64,000 nucleotides of DNA from Spirochaetales bacterium (GTDB taxonomy: Bacteria > Spirochaetota > Spirochaetia > Sphaerochaetales > Sphaerochaetaceae). Shown one piece after another: positions 1 through 9,338 of this stretch (its first letter is position 1; every line of letters starts with the position of its first letter). The DNA is taken from assembly GCA_028722305.1 (NCBI GenBank), contig JAQYHB010000054.1:27347-91346 (forward strand). The letters are read 5' to 3'. Made by a program: the position numbers and the translations under genes. A model generated the notes under the pieces. It made no database searches. It worked only from the letters and a program-made list of their open reading frames with translations, and was not told where the DNA came from.

Positions 1-446
1 GTGGCATCGATGTGGATGAAGGGGATTCCCAACTGTTCCTGCAGGTTGTCAAGGTCGGTCCGCATGTTCTTCTTCTGCTCGCCGACGTCGATGACCAACT
101 GGGCTTCCAGCCCAAGGATTGTCTCAGGGTTCAATGTTCCCTTGCCCCCATACAGCTGCCCGGTAACCGGTTTCTGGAGATAGTCAGGAGAAAGGAACTG
201 GGTGGCGTCCTCGCTCCAGGTGATTGCGCGCCCGACCATCTGGTCCATGGCGACAGGGGTCAGCATGTACTCGGTCAACGGGCCGGAAGAGACCACGCGT
301 TCCAGTTCGGCGGGCAGGGAGACAGTGCGTCCCAGGTCATCGGTGAAATCGACAGTCGTCTGCGCGGGGGTTTCCCGTGTCGGCTGGGCGGTGAGCATGC
401 CCATTGCAAGCAGGGCCGCCATACACATCAGGTAACAACGTCTCAT
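1..446 (-). CDS. Iron/siderophore-type ABC transporter substrate-binding protein (partial)
   Basis: The gene starts at ATG 446 and runs off the left edge, leaving about 148 residues. It opens with a signal peptide (MRRCYLMCMAALLAMGMLTA). Next comes the TroA/FepB-like opening of periplasmic binding proteins: DFTDDLGRTVSLP, then ERVVSSGPLTEYML, and later NPETILGLEAQLVIDVG. The family captures ferric siderophores, haem or cobalamin in the periplasm. The start codon overlaps the stop of the upstream ATPase gene (ATGA), so permease, ATPase and binding protein form one operon in that order. The actual ligand cannot be read from this fragment. Confidence 0.85.
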   Translation of the reverse strand, partial: MRRCYLMCMAALLAMGMLTAQPTRETPAQTTVDFTDDLGRTVSLPAELERVVSSGPLTEYMLTPVAMDQMVGRAITWSEDATQFLSPDYLQKPVTGQLYGGKGTLNPETILGLEAQLVIDVGEQKKNMRTDLDNLQEQLGIPFIHIDA

Positions 447-1222
447 TGGATATCCTCCTTGGGGATGCAGACACGAATGGTGTCATTCGCGAGACTGAAC
501 ACCTCGGCCTCAATCCCATATAGTTCTTTAATCAATTGTGCGGTGACTACCTCGACCGGTTTCCCCTGACGCAGGATTGAACCCTGTTTCATGGCGATGA
601 CCTGGTCGCTGACACGGAAGACCTGGTCGGGGTTGTGGCTGGTCAGAACGACGCAGTAACCATCTTTGGCAAGGGACCGGATCACCCAGAGCACCCGCGC
701 CTGGTTGGCGAAGTCGAGACTGGCCACCGGTTCGTCCAGCAGCAGGGTTCTCGCCCCCTGCATCAGGCTTCTGGCGACCAAAACCAGTTGCTGCTCTCCT
801 CCGGAGATTTCCCAGAAGAGCCGGTGGGCCAAAGAGGCGATTCCAATCTTCTCCATCGCTTCCAGCGCCTCGGATTCTTCCTTCGGGCCAGGGGTAGCAT
901 AGCGGCCGATTCTGCCGCTTGCCCCCATCATGACCATCTCTATCGCTTCATAACTGTAGGAAACATTGCACTTTTGCGGCACATAGGCCATCAATCTCGA
1001 GAGACGCGGACGGTCGCATGTCCTCAGGTCGGTTCCGGAGAGGGTGATTCTCCCTTGGTAGGGAAGCAGTCCGAGCATGCACCGGAGCAGGGTGGTCTTC
1101 CCGGTCCCGTTGGAACCGATGACCGAGGTAATTTGGCCGTCGGCCATCGAGCAGGTGATGTCCTGCAGGATTTGTCGTTCGGGCTTGTACCCGAACGAGA
1201 GGTTTTCGATCTCAATGCTCAT
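443..1222 (-). CDS. ABC transporter ATP-binding protein, FecE/BtuD type
   Basis: This 259-residue protein is the cytoplasmic ATPase that powers import of an iron complex or cobalamin. Visible motifs are Walker A GSNGTGKTT near residue 36, a Q-loop (YVPQK), the signature EISGGEQQ and Walker B TLLLDEP followed by the D-loop ASLD; the H-loop is TSHN. Length and motifs are normal for the FecE family. It overlaps the upstream permease gene by 11 bp and the downstream binding-protein gene by 4 bp, which supports translational coupling within one operon. The substrate is inferred only from family. Confidence 0.9.
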   Translation of the reverse strand: MSIEIENLSFGYKPERQILQDITCSMADGQITSVIGSNGTGKTTLLRCMLGLLPYQGRITLSGTDLRTCDRPRLSRLMAYVPQKCNVSYSYEAIEMVMMGASGRIGRYATPGPKEESEALEAMEKIGIASLAHRLFWEISGGEQQLVLVARSLMQGARTLLLDEPVASLDFANQARVLWVIRSLAKDGYCVVLTSHNPDQVFRVSDQVIAMKQGSILRQGKPVEVVTAQLIKELYGIEAEVFSLANDTIRVCIPKEDIQ

Positions 1223-2180
1223 GGCGCACCTCTCGTGATGCCATCAGGCTGAGGAAGAAGGGAGCGCCGACAAAGGCGGTGAGGATGCCGAGCGGAATCT
1301 CGGTTTCCAGCAGCGTGCGGGAGATGTCGTCGACAAGAAGCAGGAAGATCGCTCCGAGCAGCATGCTGGCGGGGATGACTCGCTTGTGGCTGGAACCGAC
1401 CAGGCGCCGGGCCAAGTGGGGGATGACCAGACCTACCCATCCAATCGCTCCACAGGAGGCGATGATGCTGCTGCTTGCGAAGGTAGAGGCGATGATGATG
1501 ATCCGGCGGAGCCGGTTGGGATCGATGCCCATCGAGGCGGCTTCCTCGTCTCCGACACTGAGAAGGTCGACCTTCCAGCGCAGCAACAGCAGGGGAGTGA
1601 CGCCGACGCAGAGGGGAATCAGGACCGAGCGGATGGTCTTCCACTGGGTTCCCGAGAGGCTCCCCATCAGCCAGTAGGTGATGGCGGGCAGCTGGCTGTT
1701 GGGATCTGCGACCAGCTTCAGGAAACTGGTGCCGCTTGTGGCAAGCGATCCTACCATGATGCCACAGAGAATCAGGCCGGTGGTGCGCTGTACCCGCATG
1801 CGCCGTGCCAGCAATGTGACAATCAAGACCACCAGCAGGGCGCCGGCGAAGGCGCAGGCCATGATCAACCAGGAGGAGAACCCAAGGACGATGGCAAGGG
1901 CCGCCCCGAAAGCGGCGCCGTTGTTGGCGCCTAGGATGTCGGGTGATGCCATCGGGTTCTGGAAGACACCCTGATAGGCGGCTCCCGAGGCGGAGAGCGC
2001 CAATCCCGCGAGCATGGCGAGGATGATTCGTGGCAGGCGAATCTGCCAGAGAACTCGGCTCGTCATGGAGTTCAATGGGAAAGAAATCGGGTAGCGTCCG
2101 AGACAGAGCGAGAGAATGGCAAGCACGAGAAGCGCCACTCCCCCAAAAAACCAGAACCATGCATACCTACGCGTACCCAT
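1212..2180 (-). CDS. FecCD-family ABC transporter permease
   Basis: This is a hydrophobic protein of about 322 residues with the FecCD/BtuC fold, normally ten membrane helices. The family signature GAAYQGVFQNPMASPDILG lies in the N-terminal third, and a GWVGLVIPHLARRLVG segment, the usual cytoplasmic coupling loop, lies in the C-terminal third. I chose ATG 2180, which gives the usual short N-terminus before the first helix. An upstream in-frame TTG at 2216 would add 12 residues without support. The gene is divergent from icd at 2287, so the roughly 100 bp between them must hold both promoters. Confidence 0.88.
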   Translation of the reverse strand: MGTRRYAWFWFFGGVALLVLAILSLCLGRYPISFPLNSMTSRVLWQIRLPRIILAMLAGLALSASGAAYQGVFQNPMASPDILGANNGAAFGAALAIVLGFSSWLIMACAFAGALLVVLIVTLLARRMRVQRTTGLILCGIMVGSLATSGTSFLKLVADPNSQLPAITYWLMGSLSGTQWKTIRSVLIPLCVGVTPLLLLRWKVDLLSVGDEEAASMGIDPNRLRRIIIIASTFASSSIIASCGAIGWVGLVIPHLARRLVGSSHKRVIPASMLLGAIFLLLVDDISRTLLETEIPLGILTAFVGAPFFLSLMASREVRHEH

Positions 2181-2286
2181 GCTAACGATTCTATCATTGT
2201 ATATCCGAAAAAACAATGAAATGTTGTTCGTTGCCTATCAGCGGATAGGATTGCAAGATGCCACGATAATGGAGTTAAATACCGAT

Positions 2287-3489
2287 ATGCGAAAGATTCA
2301 GATGAAGACTCCCTTGGTGGAGATGGATGGAGACGAGATGACCCGTGTCCTCTGGAAGATGATCAAGGACTTGCTGATCCTTCCGTATGTGGACCTGAAG
2401 AGCGAATACTATGACCTTGGGTTGCCCAATCGCGACAAGACTGGCGACCAGGTGACGCAAATGGCTGCGGATGCCGCCAAGAAATATGGCGTCGCCGTGA
2501 AGTGCGCCACCATCACTCCCAATGCCCAGCGGATGGAAGAATATCATTTGAAGGAGATGTACAAGAGTCCCAACGCCACGATCCGCGCGACGCTGGACGG
2601 CACCGTCTTCCGTACCCCGATTGTCATCGACTCGATTCACCCGGTGGTCAAGAACTGGAAGAAGCCGATTACCATCGCCCGCCATGCCTATGGGGACCTG
2701 TACAAGGCGACTGAGTTCCGCGTTCCTGGACCGGGAAAGGCGGAGCTTCGCTATACCGGGGTTGATGGAACCACATTCAACAAGACAGTATACGACTATG
2801 AGTGCGCCGGTGTGTTGCAGGCGCAGTACAACAAGGATAGTTCGATCGAGAGTTTCGCCCATAGTTGCTTCAGATACGCGATCGCCACCCGGCAGGATTT
2901 ATGGTTTTCCGCCAAGGACACGATCAGCAAGCAGTACGACCAGACTTTCAAGCAGATTTTCCAGAGCATCTATGAAACGTCCTATAAGAACGAGTTCGAA
3001 CGTTTGGGCTTGACTTATTTCTATACGTTGATCGATGACGCTGTTGCTCGGGTAATTCGCAGCGAGGGCGGTTTCATTTGGGCCCTGAAGAACTATGATG
3101 GGGATGTGATGAGCGACATGGTCTCCACCGCGTTCGGCAGCCTAGCCATGATGACTAGTGTCCTCGTCAGCCCGGACGGCAACTACGAGTACGAGGCTGC
3201 CCATGGCACGGTGACCCGCCACTACTACCGTTACCTGAAGGGCGAGAAGACCTCGACCAATCCGATGGCGACGATTTTTGCTTGGAGCGGTGCGCTCCGC
3301 AAGAGGGGAGAGAAGGACAATCTGCCTGATTTGTGTGCCTTCGCGGGCAGGCTCGAGAAGGCTTGTTTTGACACACTCAATGCTGGTGTCATGACCAAGG
3401 ACCTCGCCAGTCTCGCCGAGGGGGTCACGGTGACTCCCGTGGACAGCGAGGAGTTCATCGCCGCCATCAAGAGTCGCCTGGACGCCTGA
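2287..3489 (+). CDS. icd: Isocitrate dehydrogenase, NADP-dependent, eukaryotic-type
   Basis: The 400-residue protein oxidatively decarboxylates isocitrate to 2-oxoglutarate. It begins with the family opening KTPLVEMDGDEMTRVLW. It carries the substrate-binding stretch SPNATIRATLDGTVFR and the cofactor-side motif AHGTVTRHYYR followed by TSTNP. These are typical of the homodimeric subfamily shared by eukaryotes and some bacteria, rather than the E. coli type. The start at 2287 has a GGAG 12 nt upstream, which is somewhat far; ATG 2302 is an alternative. The gene stands alone between the iron transporter and the sulfatase. A role in making 2-oxoglutarate for glutamate dehydrogenase (26265) is inferred. 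Confidence 0.92.
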   Translation: MRKIQMKTPLVEMDGDEMTRVLWKMIKDLLILPYVDLKSEYYDLGLPNRDKTGDQVTQMAADAAKKYGVAVKCATITPNAQRMEEYHLKEMYKSPNATIRATLDGTVFRTPIVIDSIHPVVKNWKKPITIARHAYGDLYKATEFRVPGPGKAELRYTGVDGTTFNKTVYDYECAGVLQAQYNKDSSIESFAHSCFRYAIATRQDLWFSAKDTISKQYDQTFKQIFQSIYETSYKNEFERLGLTYFYTLIDDAVARVIRSEGGFIWALKNYDGDVMSDMVSTAFGSLAMMTSVLVSPDGNYEYEAAHGTVTRHYYRYLKGEKTSTNPMATIFAWSGALRKRGEKDNLPDLCAFAGRLEKACFDTLNAGVMTKDLASLAEGVTVTPVDSEEFIAAIKSRLDA

Positions 3490-3509
3490 GGCAGGCGTCA
3501 TGCATATGG

Positions 3510-3538
3510 GGAAGTGGGTCCGCCCACTTCCTTTTTTT
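3510..3538 (+). terminator. Rho-independent terminator of icd
   Basis: A perfect 9-bp stem GGAAGTGGG / CCCACTTCC with a TCCG loop is followed by seven T residues. It begins 21 nt after the icd stop codon and separates icd from the sulfatase operon. Confidence 0.93.
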
Positions 3539-3543
3539 CTGCA

Positions 3544-3592
3544 TTGACAGTAAGCGCGGCGTGGATGATGATAATATACACAGGAGTGTATA
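3544..3592 (+). promoter_or_regulatory. Sulfatase promoter region with inverted repeat around the Shine-Dalgarno
   Basis: A consensus -35 TTGACA (3544-3549) is followed by weak -10 candidates (GATGAT 3567-3572 at 17 bp; GATAAT 3570-3575 at 20 bp). At 3575-3592 there is a perfect 7-bp inverted repeat TATACAC/GTGTATA separated by AGGA, which is the core of the ribosome-binding site of the sulfatase gene; ATG follows at once. The repeat could be a regulator operator or an mRNA hairpin presenting or hiding the ribosome-binding site. The promoter assignment is weaker than the repeat. Confidence 0.5.
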
Positions 3593-5131
3593 ATGCGACC
3601 CAAACGACAGGTCCTTTTCATGATGACCGACACCACCCGTTACGACATGGTGGGTTGTTATGGCAACAAAGCGATGAAAACGCCGAACTTGGACGAGCTG
3701 GCGAGCCAGGGCGTCCGCTTTTCCCGGGCATACACGACCCAGCCAGTCTGCGGTCCGGCCCGCAGTTGCATCTTCACCGGTCTCTATCCACACGGAACCG
3801 GGTCCTTCACCAACACGGTCCCGCTCTGGCAGGGGGTGAAGACCATCGGCGAATATCTCCAGCCGGAGGGAATCCATACCGCCTTGATCGGCAAATGGCA
3901 TCTGGACGGTGGCGATTATTTCGGCAACGGGGTCTGTCCGCCGGGCTACGATCCCGCGTACTGGTTCGACATGCGCTGCTACCTGGAAAGGATGAGCGAG
4001 TCCGACCGCCGCAGAAGCCGGAAGGAAAGCACATCTTTGGAAGGGGGCGGCATTCCCGCCGAGTTCACCTTTGGCCATCAGATTTGCGACAAGGCTATTG
4101 ACTTTGTGAAACGGTACAAGGATGAGGATTTCTTCCTTACCATCAGTCTGGACGAGCCCCATGGTCCGTATCTTTGCCCGGAGCCCTTCGCCACGATGTA
4201 CAAGGACTATGAGATGCCGATTACCCCGGCTCATCGGGACGATCTGTCCGAGAAGCCTGAGTTCGAGAAGCTTTGGGGGGAACGCCGCATCCACGAGGAC
4301 AAAGAGCACCTGCGCCTGAACCCTAGCCTTTTCTTTGGATGCAATTCTTTCGCTGACAGCGAGATGGGAAGGGTGATGCACCTGGTCGAGGAGCTTTGCC
4401 CCGACGCGATGATTGTCTACACCAGCGACCATGGCGAGGCGCTTGACGCCCACTCTCTGGACCTGAAGGGGCCGAGTGTCTACGAGGAGATCGCCCATAT
4501 CCCGCTCATCGTCCGGGGTGGAGCCTACATGCATGCCCCCGCAGGAAAGGTCTATGCTTCCGTCGCCAGCCATGTCGACCTGGTGCCCACCTTCCTGGAC
4601 TACTATGGGATTGAAGTTCCGCCTTCGCTTTCCGGGGTCTCGATGCGTAGCGTGATCGAGCATCCCGATGGTCCTCGCCTGCGCGACTACGTCATGTGCG
4701 AGTTCCACCGCTACGAAATCGACCACGATGGTTTCGGCGGACTGCAGTTCATGCGGGCGGCAATCGGCGACCGCTACAAGCTGGCCGAGTTTTTGACCGA
4801 CAGCGACGAGCTTTTCGACGACCAGATCGACCCCTATGAGGTGCACAACTACATCAACGATCCTGCATACGAGCAGGTTCGGGACGAGATGCACCAGTGG
4901 CTGATGCGGGAAATGAACGATACCCGGGATCCTTTCCGCGGTTACCAGTGGCGTTGCCGTCCTTGGAACACGAAGGACAAGAAGGACTGGGAATGTGACG
5001 GCTACACCCGCCAGCGCCCGAGCGGGAAGGGTGAGCTGGTCCAGCTGGATTACGACACCGGCATGGAGATTACCGAGACGGTACGTCTGAAGCGAAAGTC
5101 CAGCGGCTTCGCCAAGAAGGAAAAGGAGTGA
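3593..5131 (+). CDS. Sulfatase (formylglycine-dependent, arylsulfatase/alkaline phosphatase superfamily)
   Basis: The 512-residue protein should hydrolyse sulfate esters on a sugar. The catalytic motif is CGPAR, the Cys-x-Pro-x-Arg type, with Cys53 to be converted to formylglycine. Metal and sulfate ligands are visible in MTDTTR at the N-terminus, GKWHLDGG near residue 102 and TSDHGEALDAH near residue 278. In an anaerobe, Cys maturation would need a radical-SAM maturase, which is not in this window. No signal peptide is present, so the enzyme is probably cytoplasmic and acts on imported sulfated oligosaccharides (inference). The start has AGGAG six nt upstream. The stop overlaps the start of the LacI gene. 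The exact substrate is unknown. Confidence 0.92.
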   Translation: MRPKRQVLFMMTDTTRYDMVGCYGNKAMKTPNLDELASQGVRFSRAYTTQPVCGPARSCIFTGLYPHGTGSFTNTVPLWQGVKTIGEYLQPEGIHTALIGKWHLDGGDYFGNGVCPPGYDPAYWFDMRCYLERMSESDRRRSRKESTSLEGGGIPAEFTFGHQICDKAIDFVKRYKDEDFFLTISLDEPHGPYLCPEPFATMYKDYEMPITPAHRDDLSEKPEFEKLWGERRIHEDKEHLRLNPSLFFGCNSFADSEMGRVMHLVEELCPDAMIVYTSDHGEALDAHSLDLKGPSVYEEIAHIPLIVRGGAYMHAPAGKVYASVASHVDLVPTFLDYYGIEVPPSLSGVSMRSVIEHPDGPRLRDYVMCEFHRYEIDHDGFGGLQFMRAAIGDRYKLAEFLTDSDELFDDQIDPYEVHNYINDPAYEQVRDEMHQWLMREMNDTRDPFRGYQWRCRPWNTKDKKDWECDGYTRQRPSGKGELVQLDYDTGMEITETVRLKRKSSGFAKKEKE

Positions 5132-6105
5132 TGGGCAAGGTTACGAGGAAGGATGTTGCCATCAAGGCAGGCGTCAGCGAGACGGTGGTCAGCTACGTGC
5201 TGAATCAAAACCGATATGTGGATGCCGACAAGAGACGCCGTGTCCTTTCCGCAGTCAAGGAGCTGGGATACGTGCCCAGCCCGATGGCACGCGCTTTGAA
5301 GGGCAAGGGCTCGGGGCGCATCCTTTTGATTACCGACCATCTGGAGAGCGACCATTTCGTCTCCTTGGTTTCCGAGATGGAAAGACTGGCTTCCGAGGAG
5401 GGCTTGAGCGTCTCCCTCTGCAGATGGCATCCGGGACAAGCGTTCCTGCAGAACATCCTTCAGTCCGGTTACGACAGGGTCTTGGTGGGTTCGACCATGA
5501 TGGATGACGCGTCGATCCAGAGCCTGATTGACAGCGGCATGGCGGTCGTCGTCTTGGAAATCAAGGAACGTGCCGGACTTTCCGGCCGGTATGGCATCAT
5601 CAACTCCGGACTGTACCAAGGAGCTCTCGAGGCGATGAACGCGTTGTGGGAGAGGGGCAGAAAGAAGATTGTCTATGTCTCCTCGCTGGGAAATCTGGAA
5701 CCTGGGGACTTCCGCTACCGGGCCTATTTGGAGAGCGTTGACAGTCCAAGGCGCATCTGTGGGGCCGTGGACGACCGTGACTTGGGAAAGAAGGTGAAAA
5801 GCCTGTGGGACGAGGAGCCCTTCGACGGACTCTTCTGCCGGACTGACTATGTTGCCTGCGTGGCCATGCATGCCCTGCTCTCGCTTGGGGTACGGATTCC
5901 CGACCAAGTCTCCATCTGCGGTTTCGATGATGCCTGGTGTGGACGGTGCGTGCTCCCCACTCTGACCACGGTGCATATCCGCCGGGACTTGATGGCCCAA
6001 AGCGCGATGGAGCTATTCGCCCTTTTGGCGAGAAAGAAGGAGGGGGCAACCGAACCCATTCGTATCGAGTTGCAGACAAAATTCGTCACTCGCGAAAGCC
6101 TGTGA
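5131..6105 (+). CDS. LacI-family transcriptional regulator
   Basis: The 324-residue protein has an N-terminal helix-turn-helix (TRKDVAIKAGVSETVVSYVLN) with the hinge region ending ELGYVPSPMARALKG, then a sugar-binding periplasmic-like domain ending in ICGFDDAWCGR and LTTVHI. It is translationally coupled to the sulfatase gene (TGA/ATG overlap) and lies 39 bp before a sugar-binding-protein gene, so it probably senses the sugar released or imported by this block. I chose ATG 5131 over the adjacent GTG 5128 because an AGAAGG lies at a workable distance. A plausible operator is the inverted repeat at 3575-3592; this is not proven. Confidence 0.92.
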   Translation: MGKVTRKDVAIKAGVSETVVSYVLNQNRYVDADKRRRVLSAVKELGYVPSPMARALKGKGSGRILLITDHLESDHFVSLVSEMERLASEEGLSVSLCRWHPGQAFLQNILQSGYDRVLVGSTMMDDASIQSLIDSGMAVVVLEIKERAGLSGRYGIINSGLYQGALEAMNALWERGRKKIVYVSSLGNLEPGDFRYRAYLESVDSPRRICGAVDDRDLGKKVKSLWDEEPFDGLFCRTDYVACVAMHALLSLGVRIPDQVSICGFDDAWCGRCVLPTLTTVHIRRDLMAQSAMELFALLARKKEGATEPIRIELQTKFVTRESL

Positions 6106-6144
6106 TCAAGAAACATCATGAGTCGATCAAAAGGAGGTTCATTC

Positions 6145-7424
6145 ATGAAAAAGGGATTATTGGGAGTAATGGTTTCGCTGTTGGCCGCGTCCATGGTGTT
6201 TGCGGGCGGCTCGGCAGAGAAAGAATCGTCGAAGTCGTCCGGACCAGTGACCATCAAGGTCGCCAACTACGCCTTGTTGGAGAAGGTTACGAAGACTTCT
6301 GGAAAGGAATCAAGACGGGTTTTGAGGCGAAATATCCGGACATAAAGCTCGAATGGGTGACCGCGCCGTACGGTGAGATTGTCAACCAAGTGGTCAACAT
6401 GGCTGGTGGTGGTGACAAGGTCGATGTGATTTTCAGCGAGCTGGGATGGGTTCCTGGTTTGGAGGACGCTGGGCTTGCGGCTCCGGTTACCGACCTGCTT
6501 CCCAAAGAGTTCCTTGACGATTTCTATCCCGAGGTCTTGGACTCTTTCAACATTGATGGCAAGCCATACGGCATTCCTCTTTATATTTCGCCATATGTCC
6601 TCTATTACAATAAGAATCTGTTCAAGGAAGCTGGACTGGACCCGGATAAGCCGCCCAAAACCTATGATGAGATGTTGCGGATGGCAGAGCGTCTTTCTCT
6701 ATTGAAAGATAAGAATGGCAACAGGGTATATGCTTTCGGCCAGACTACCGCATCGGTTCCTGTTTCCGGCGCGTCTCTTACTGCGATGGTCTACAACTTT
6801 GGAGGTGAAGTGCTGACCGCGGATGGCAAGCTTGACTGCGACAATCAAGGATTCCATGACGCAATCGCCATGCTTAAGACGCTGAACGATAAAGGGTACA
6901 ACCCGCAGAACGCCAAGCTCAAAGACTTGCGCAACCTGTTCGCGCTCGGCCAGCTGGCCATGTACTATGACCAGAGTTGGGGTTTCAATGGAGTCAAGTC
7001 GATCAATCCTGACGCCGTAAACTTCACCGCTAGCGCTTCCCCTCTCGCCGGTGGCAAGGGAACAGGCCAGAGTTTGTTGCAGAGCCATTGCTTCGTGCTG
7101 GTCGATAACGGCAAGAAGGATGCGGTGGACAAGTTCGTGGAATATGTGATCAGTGCCGACCAACTGAATGGGTACTTGGAGAACCTGACTCCCGCCTATC
7201 CTGCGAAGAAGTCGATGGCGGATATGGAAGGCGTCGTGAACAACGGCGTCTTGCAAGGTGCCGCGGCTTCGGCGAGCAACGTCAAGCGCGAGACCTTCAT
7301 TCCTGCATTGAACGACCTGAATCTGGAGCTCTGCACGCTCGCCCAGGCGGTTACCGTCAGTGGCAAGCCTGTCGAGGAGGCCATCTCTGCTTTCAAGAAG
7401 GCCGCTGGAGCCAAGATCCAGTAA
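6145..7424 (+). pseudogene. Sugar ABC transporter substrate-binding protein, frameshifted
   Basis: Translation from ATG 6145 (AAAGGAGG ribosome-binding site) gives a signal peptide ending VFAGGSAEKES and the start of the mature protein, VTIKVANYALLE. The frame then closes at 6345. The rest of a family 1 extracellular sugar-binding protein (GYEDFWKGIKTGFE onward, through PYGIPLYISPYVLYYNK) continues in the -1 frame to 7424. Restoring one base in the GG run near 6285 joins the two parts smoothly at LLEKGYEDFWK, giving about 427 residues. This is either a real one-base deletion or a sequencing/assembly error in a G run. The downstream permease pair would pass the sugar. The second permease is also frameshifted, which favours real decay. 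Confidence 0.85.
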
Positions 7425-7436
7425 CACCGATCTGGA

Positions 7437-7460
7437 CCACGGGACCTCTGTGTCCCGTGG
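7437..7460 (+). promoter_or_regulatory. Intercistronic hairpin between binding-protein and permease genes
   Basis: A perfect 9-bp stem CCACGGGAC / GTCCCGTGG with a 6-nt loop has no T run after it. Such hairpins after a binding-protein gene commonly protect the upstream message or attenuate read-through, so that binding protein exceeds permease. That role is inferred. Confidence 0.6.
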
Positions 7461-7483
7461 CTCCCCTTCCAAAAGGATTTCCT

Positions 7484-8395
7484 ATGAAACGAAGCATATC
7501 AGGAAAGCAGGGTGATGCATTGTATTCGTTCGTCCTGACTATTCCGGCTCTGTTGCTAGCCATCATATTCATTCTCGTGCCGATTGCAGACTCAATCATC
7601 AAGAGTTTCCTGCGGTACGGAGTGAAGAACATCATCAGTGGGAAGCCTGGTGTCTGGAACAATGGTGCCAACTACGCCAAGCTGGTTTCCAGTGGCATGT
7701 TGCCGAACGCGGTACGCAACACCCTGTGGTTCGTTGCGTTCGTGATTCTTTTCCAGTTTCTCCTTGGTATGGCTTTGGCTCTGGTTCTGAATGCGAAGGC
7801 GATGCGGGGCGCCCGTTTGTTTCGTAGCCTGATGATGATGCCGTGGGTTGTTCCCACCGTCATCAGCGCTCTGATTTGGATGTGGCTGTTCCAGCCCCAA
7901 TATGGCTTGGTCAAATATCTCGTTGCTTTGTTGTCTGGTGGCACGGTTACCAGCCTCGCGGTGCTGAACAACCCGCAGACCGCTCTTGGCGGGGTGGCCG
8001 TTGCGGCGTTGTGGAAGCAGATTCCGCTGATGACCTTGCTCCTGTTGGCTGGTTTGCAGAATGTGCCCGCCGAAATCGTCGAGGCGGCGATCATCGATGG
8101 GGCAGGGCCAATCCGGAGATTCTTCCACGTGACCATGCCATACATGTCCAGCGTGATCAAAGTCACCATCAGCATGTCGATTATCGAGAACTACAAGCAA
8201 TTTCCGTTGTTCTGGACCATGACCGGCGGGGGGCCTGACGGGGCGACCACGACCCTTGCCATCCTCAGCTATCGAGAGGCGTTCGTCAGCATGAACCTTG
8301 GTTCTGGTGCGGCCGTGACCACTTTGTGGATGGTTCTTATGATTGTGACGATCTCGCTGTATGACAAGGTGTTCCGTACGCCTGATTTGACCTAA
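7484..8395 (+). CDS. Sugar ABC transporter permease (MalF/UgpA type)
   Basis: This inner-membrane protein of about 303 residues has six predicted helices. The first helix follows MKRSISGKQGDALYSF, and the coupling motif EAAIIDGAGPIRRFFHVTMP lies near residue 205. It would form a heterodimer with the product of 8409. The start ATG 7484 has AAAAGGA seven nt upstream. It is the only intact gene of its three-gene operon, since both the upstream binding-protein gene and the downstream permease gene carry frameshifts. The system is therefore probably not functional as sequenced. Confidence 0.9.
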   Translation: MKRSISGKQGDALYSFVLTIPALLLAIIFILVPIADSIIKSFLRYGVKNIISGKPGVWNNGANYAKLVSSGMLPNAVRNTLWFVAFVILFQFLLGMALALVLNAKAMRGARLFRSLMMMPWVVPTVISALIWMWLFQPQYGLVKYLVALLSGGTVTSLAVLNNPQTALGGVAVAALWKQIPLMTLLLLAGLQNVPAEIVEAAIIDGAGPIRRFFHVTMPYMSSVIKVTISMSIIENYKQFPLFWTMTGGGPDGATTTLAILSYREAFVSMNLGSGAAVTTLWMVLMIVTISLYDKVFRTPDLT

Positions 8396-8408
8396 GGAAG
8401 TGCGAGAA

Positions 8409-9244
8409 ATGAATAAGCGTGACATCGCGTCTCTGATGCTTGCCTGGGCTGTCCTGTTGGTGATTTTGGTCTTCCTACTCTTTCCCATCTATTGGATGGT
8501 GGTCACCGGACTGAAGAACAATATGGAAGCCTATGAGTATCCTCCGACCTTTTTCCCTCGCCTGCTTAGTTTGGAGTCGTTCCGATCGCTGTTTGTTGAA
8601 AACAATCAATTCTTCGTCTATTACGGCAACAACTTTCTTGTCAGCGCTTGGACTGCGGCAATCTGCTGTGTGCTCGCCGTGTTCACCGGGTACGCTTCAG
8701 GTTCCACAACCGGTGGACCATACTGATGAAGGCGCTTTTGCTCTCGACGCAGATGTTCCCTATCGTCAGCAGAATGATTGGCCTTTACAGCCTGATGCGG
8801 AAGATGGGAATCATCAACACCCGCTTTGGCCTGATTCTTGCGGTAAGCGCAGCGCAGATTCCCTTCTGTGCGGTGCTGATGAGCTCGTTCTACGCGAACG
8901 TGCCAAAGTCCATCGAGGAAGCCGCATTTGTAGATGGTGCCGACAGGAACACCATCTTGCTACGGATAGTCACCCCGCTCGTCAAGCCGGGCATGCTGGC
9001 CGTTGGCATCTATGCATTCCTGATGGCGTGGGACGACTACTTGCATGCGGCGACCCTAATCCAAAATGACAAGTTGCGTACGCTCTCCATCGGCATCGCC
9101 TTACGTTACCTTGGAGAGCTTTCCTATGATTGGTCGTTGATCAATGCCATCAGCGTGGTTGGCACCTTGCCCATGGTGCTTCTGTTTTTCTTCTTTCAGA
9201 AGTATATGGTCAAAGGCCTGGTGGCAGGAGCGGTCAAGGGTTGA
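8409..9244 (+). pseudogene. Sugar ABC transporter permease (MalG/UgpE type), frameshifted
   Basis: Reading starts at ATG 8409 (AAGGAAG upstream) and encodes the first two helices up to AVFTGYA. It then leaves the permease sequence and stops at 8726. The family sequence resumes in the -1 frame with RFHNRWTILMKALLLSTQM and continues through EEAAFVDGADRNT to the end at 9244. The break sits at about 8693-8700. Family members have a short stretch such as ALSRFRF here, so one base, or one plus a few codons, is missing. This is not a homopolymer run, so a sequencing slip is less likely than at 6285. Confidence 0.83.
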
Positions 9245-9338
9245 CATGGTTGCCAATTGACTGATTGAGCAATATGCCTATCTTTTTGTCCGCAACTAAC
9301 GATGCTTTTGTGCAGAAAACAGTGCAATATCCGTAAAT

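Noticed and set aside
6145..6345. Programmed -1 frameshifting in the binding-protein gene
   Set aside because: There is no slippery heptamer with a downstream structure, and such control is not known for this family. A one-base loss in a G run explains it.
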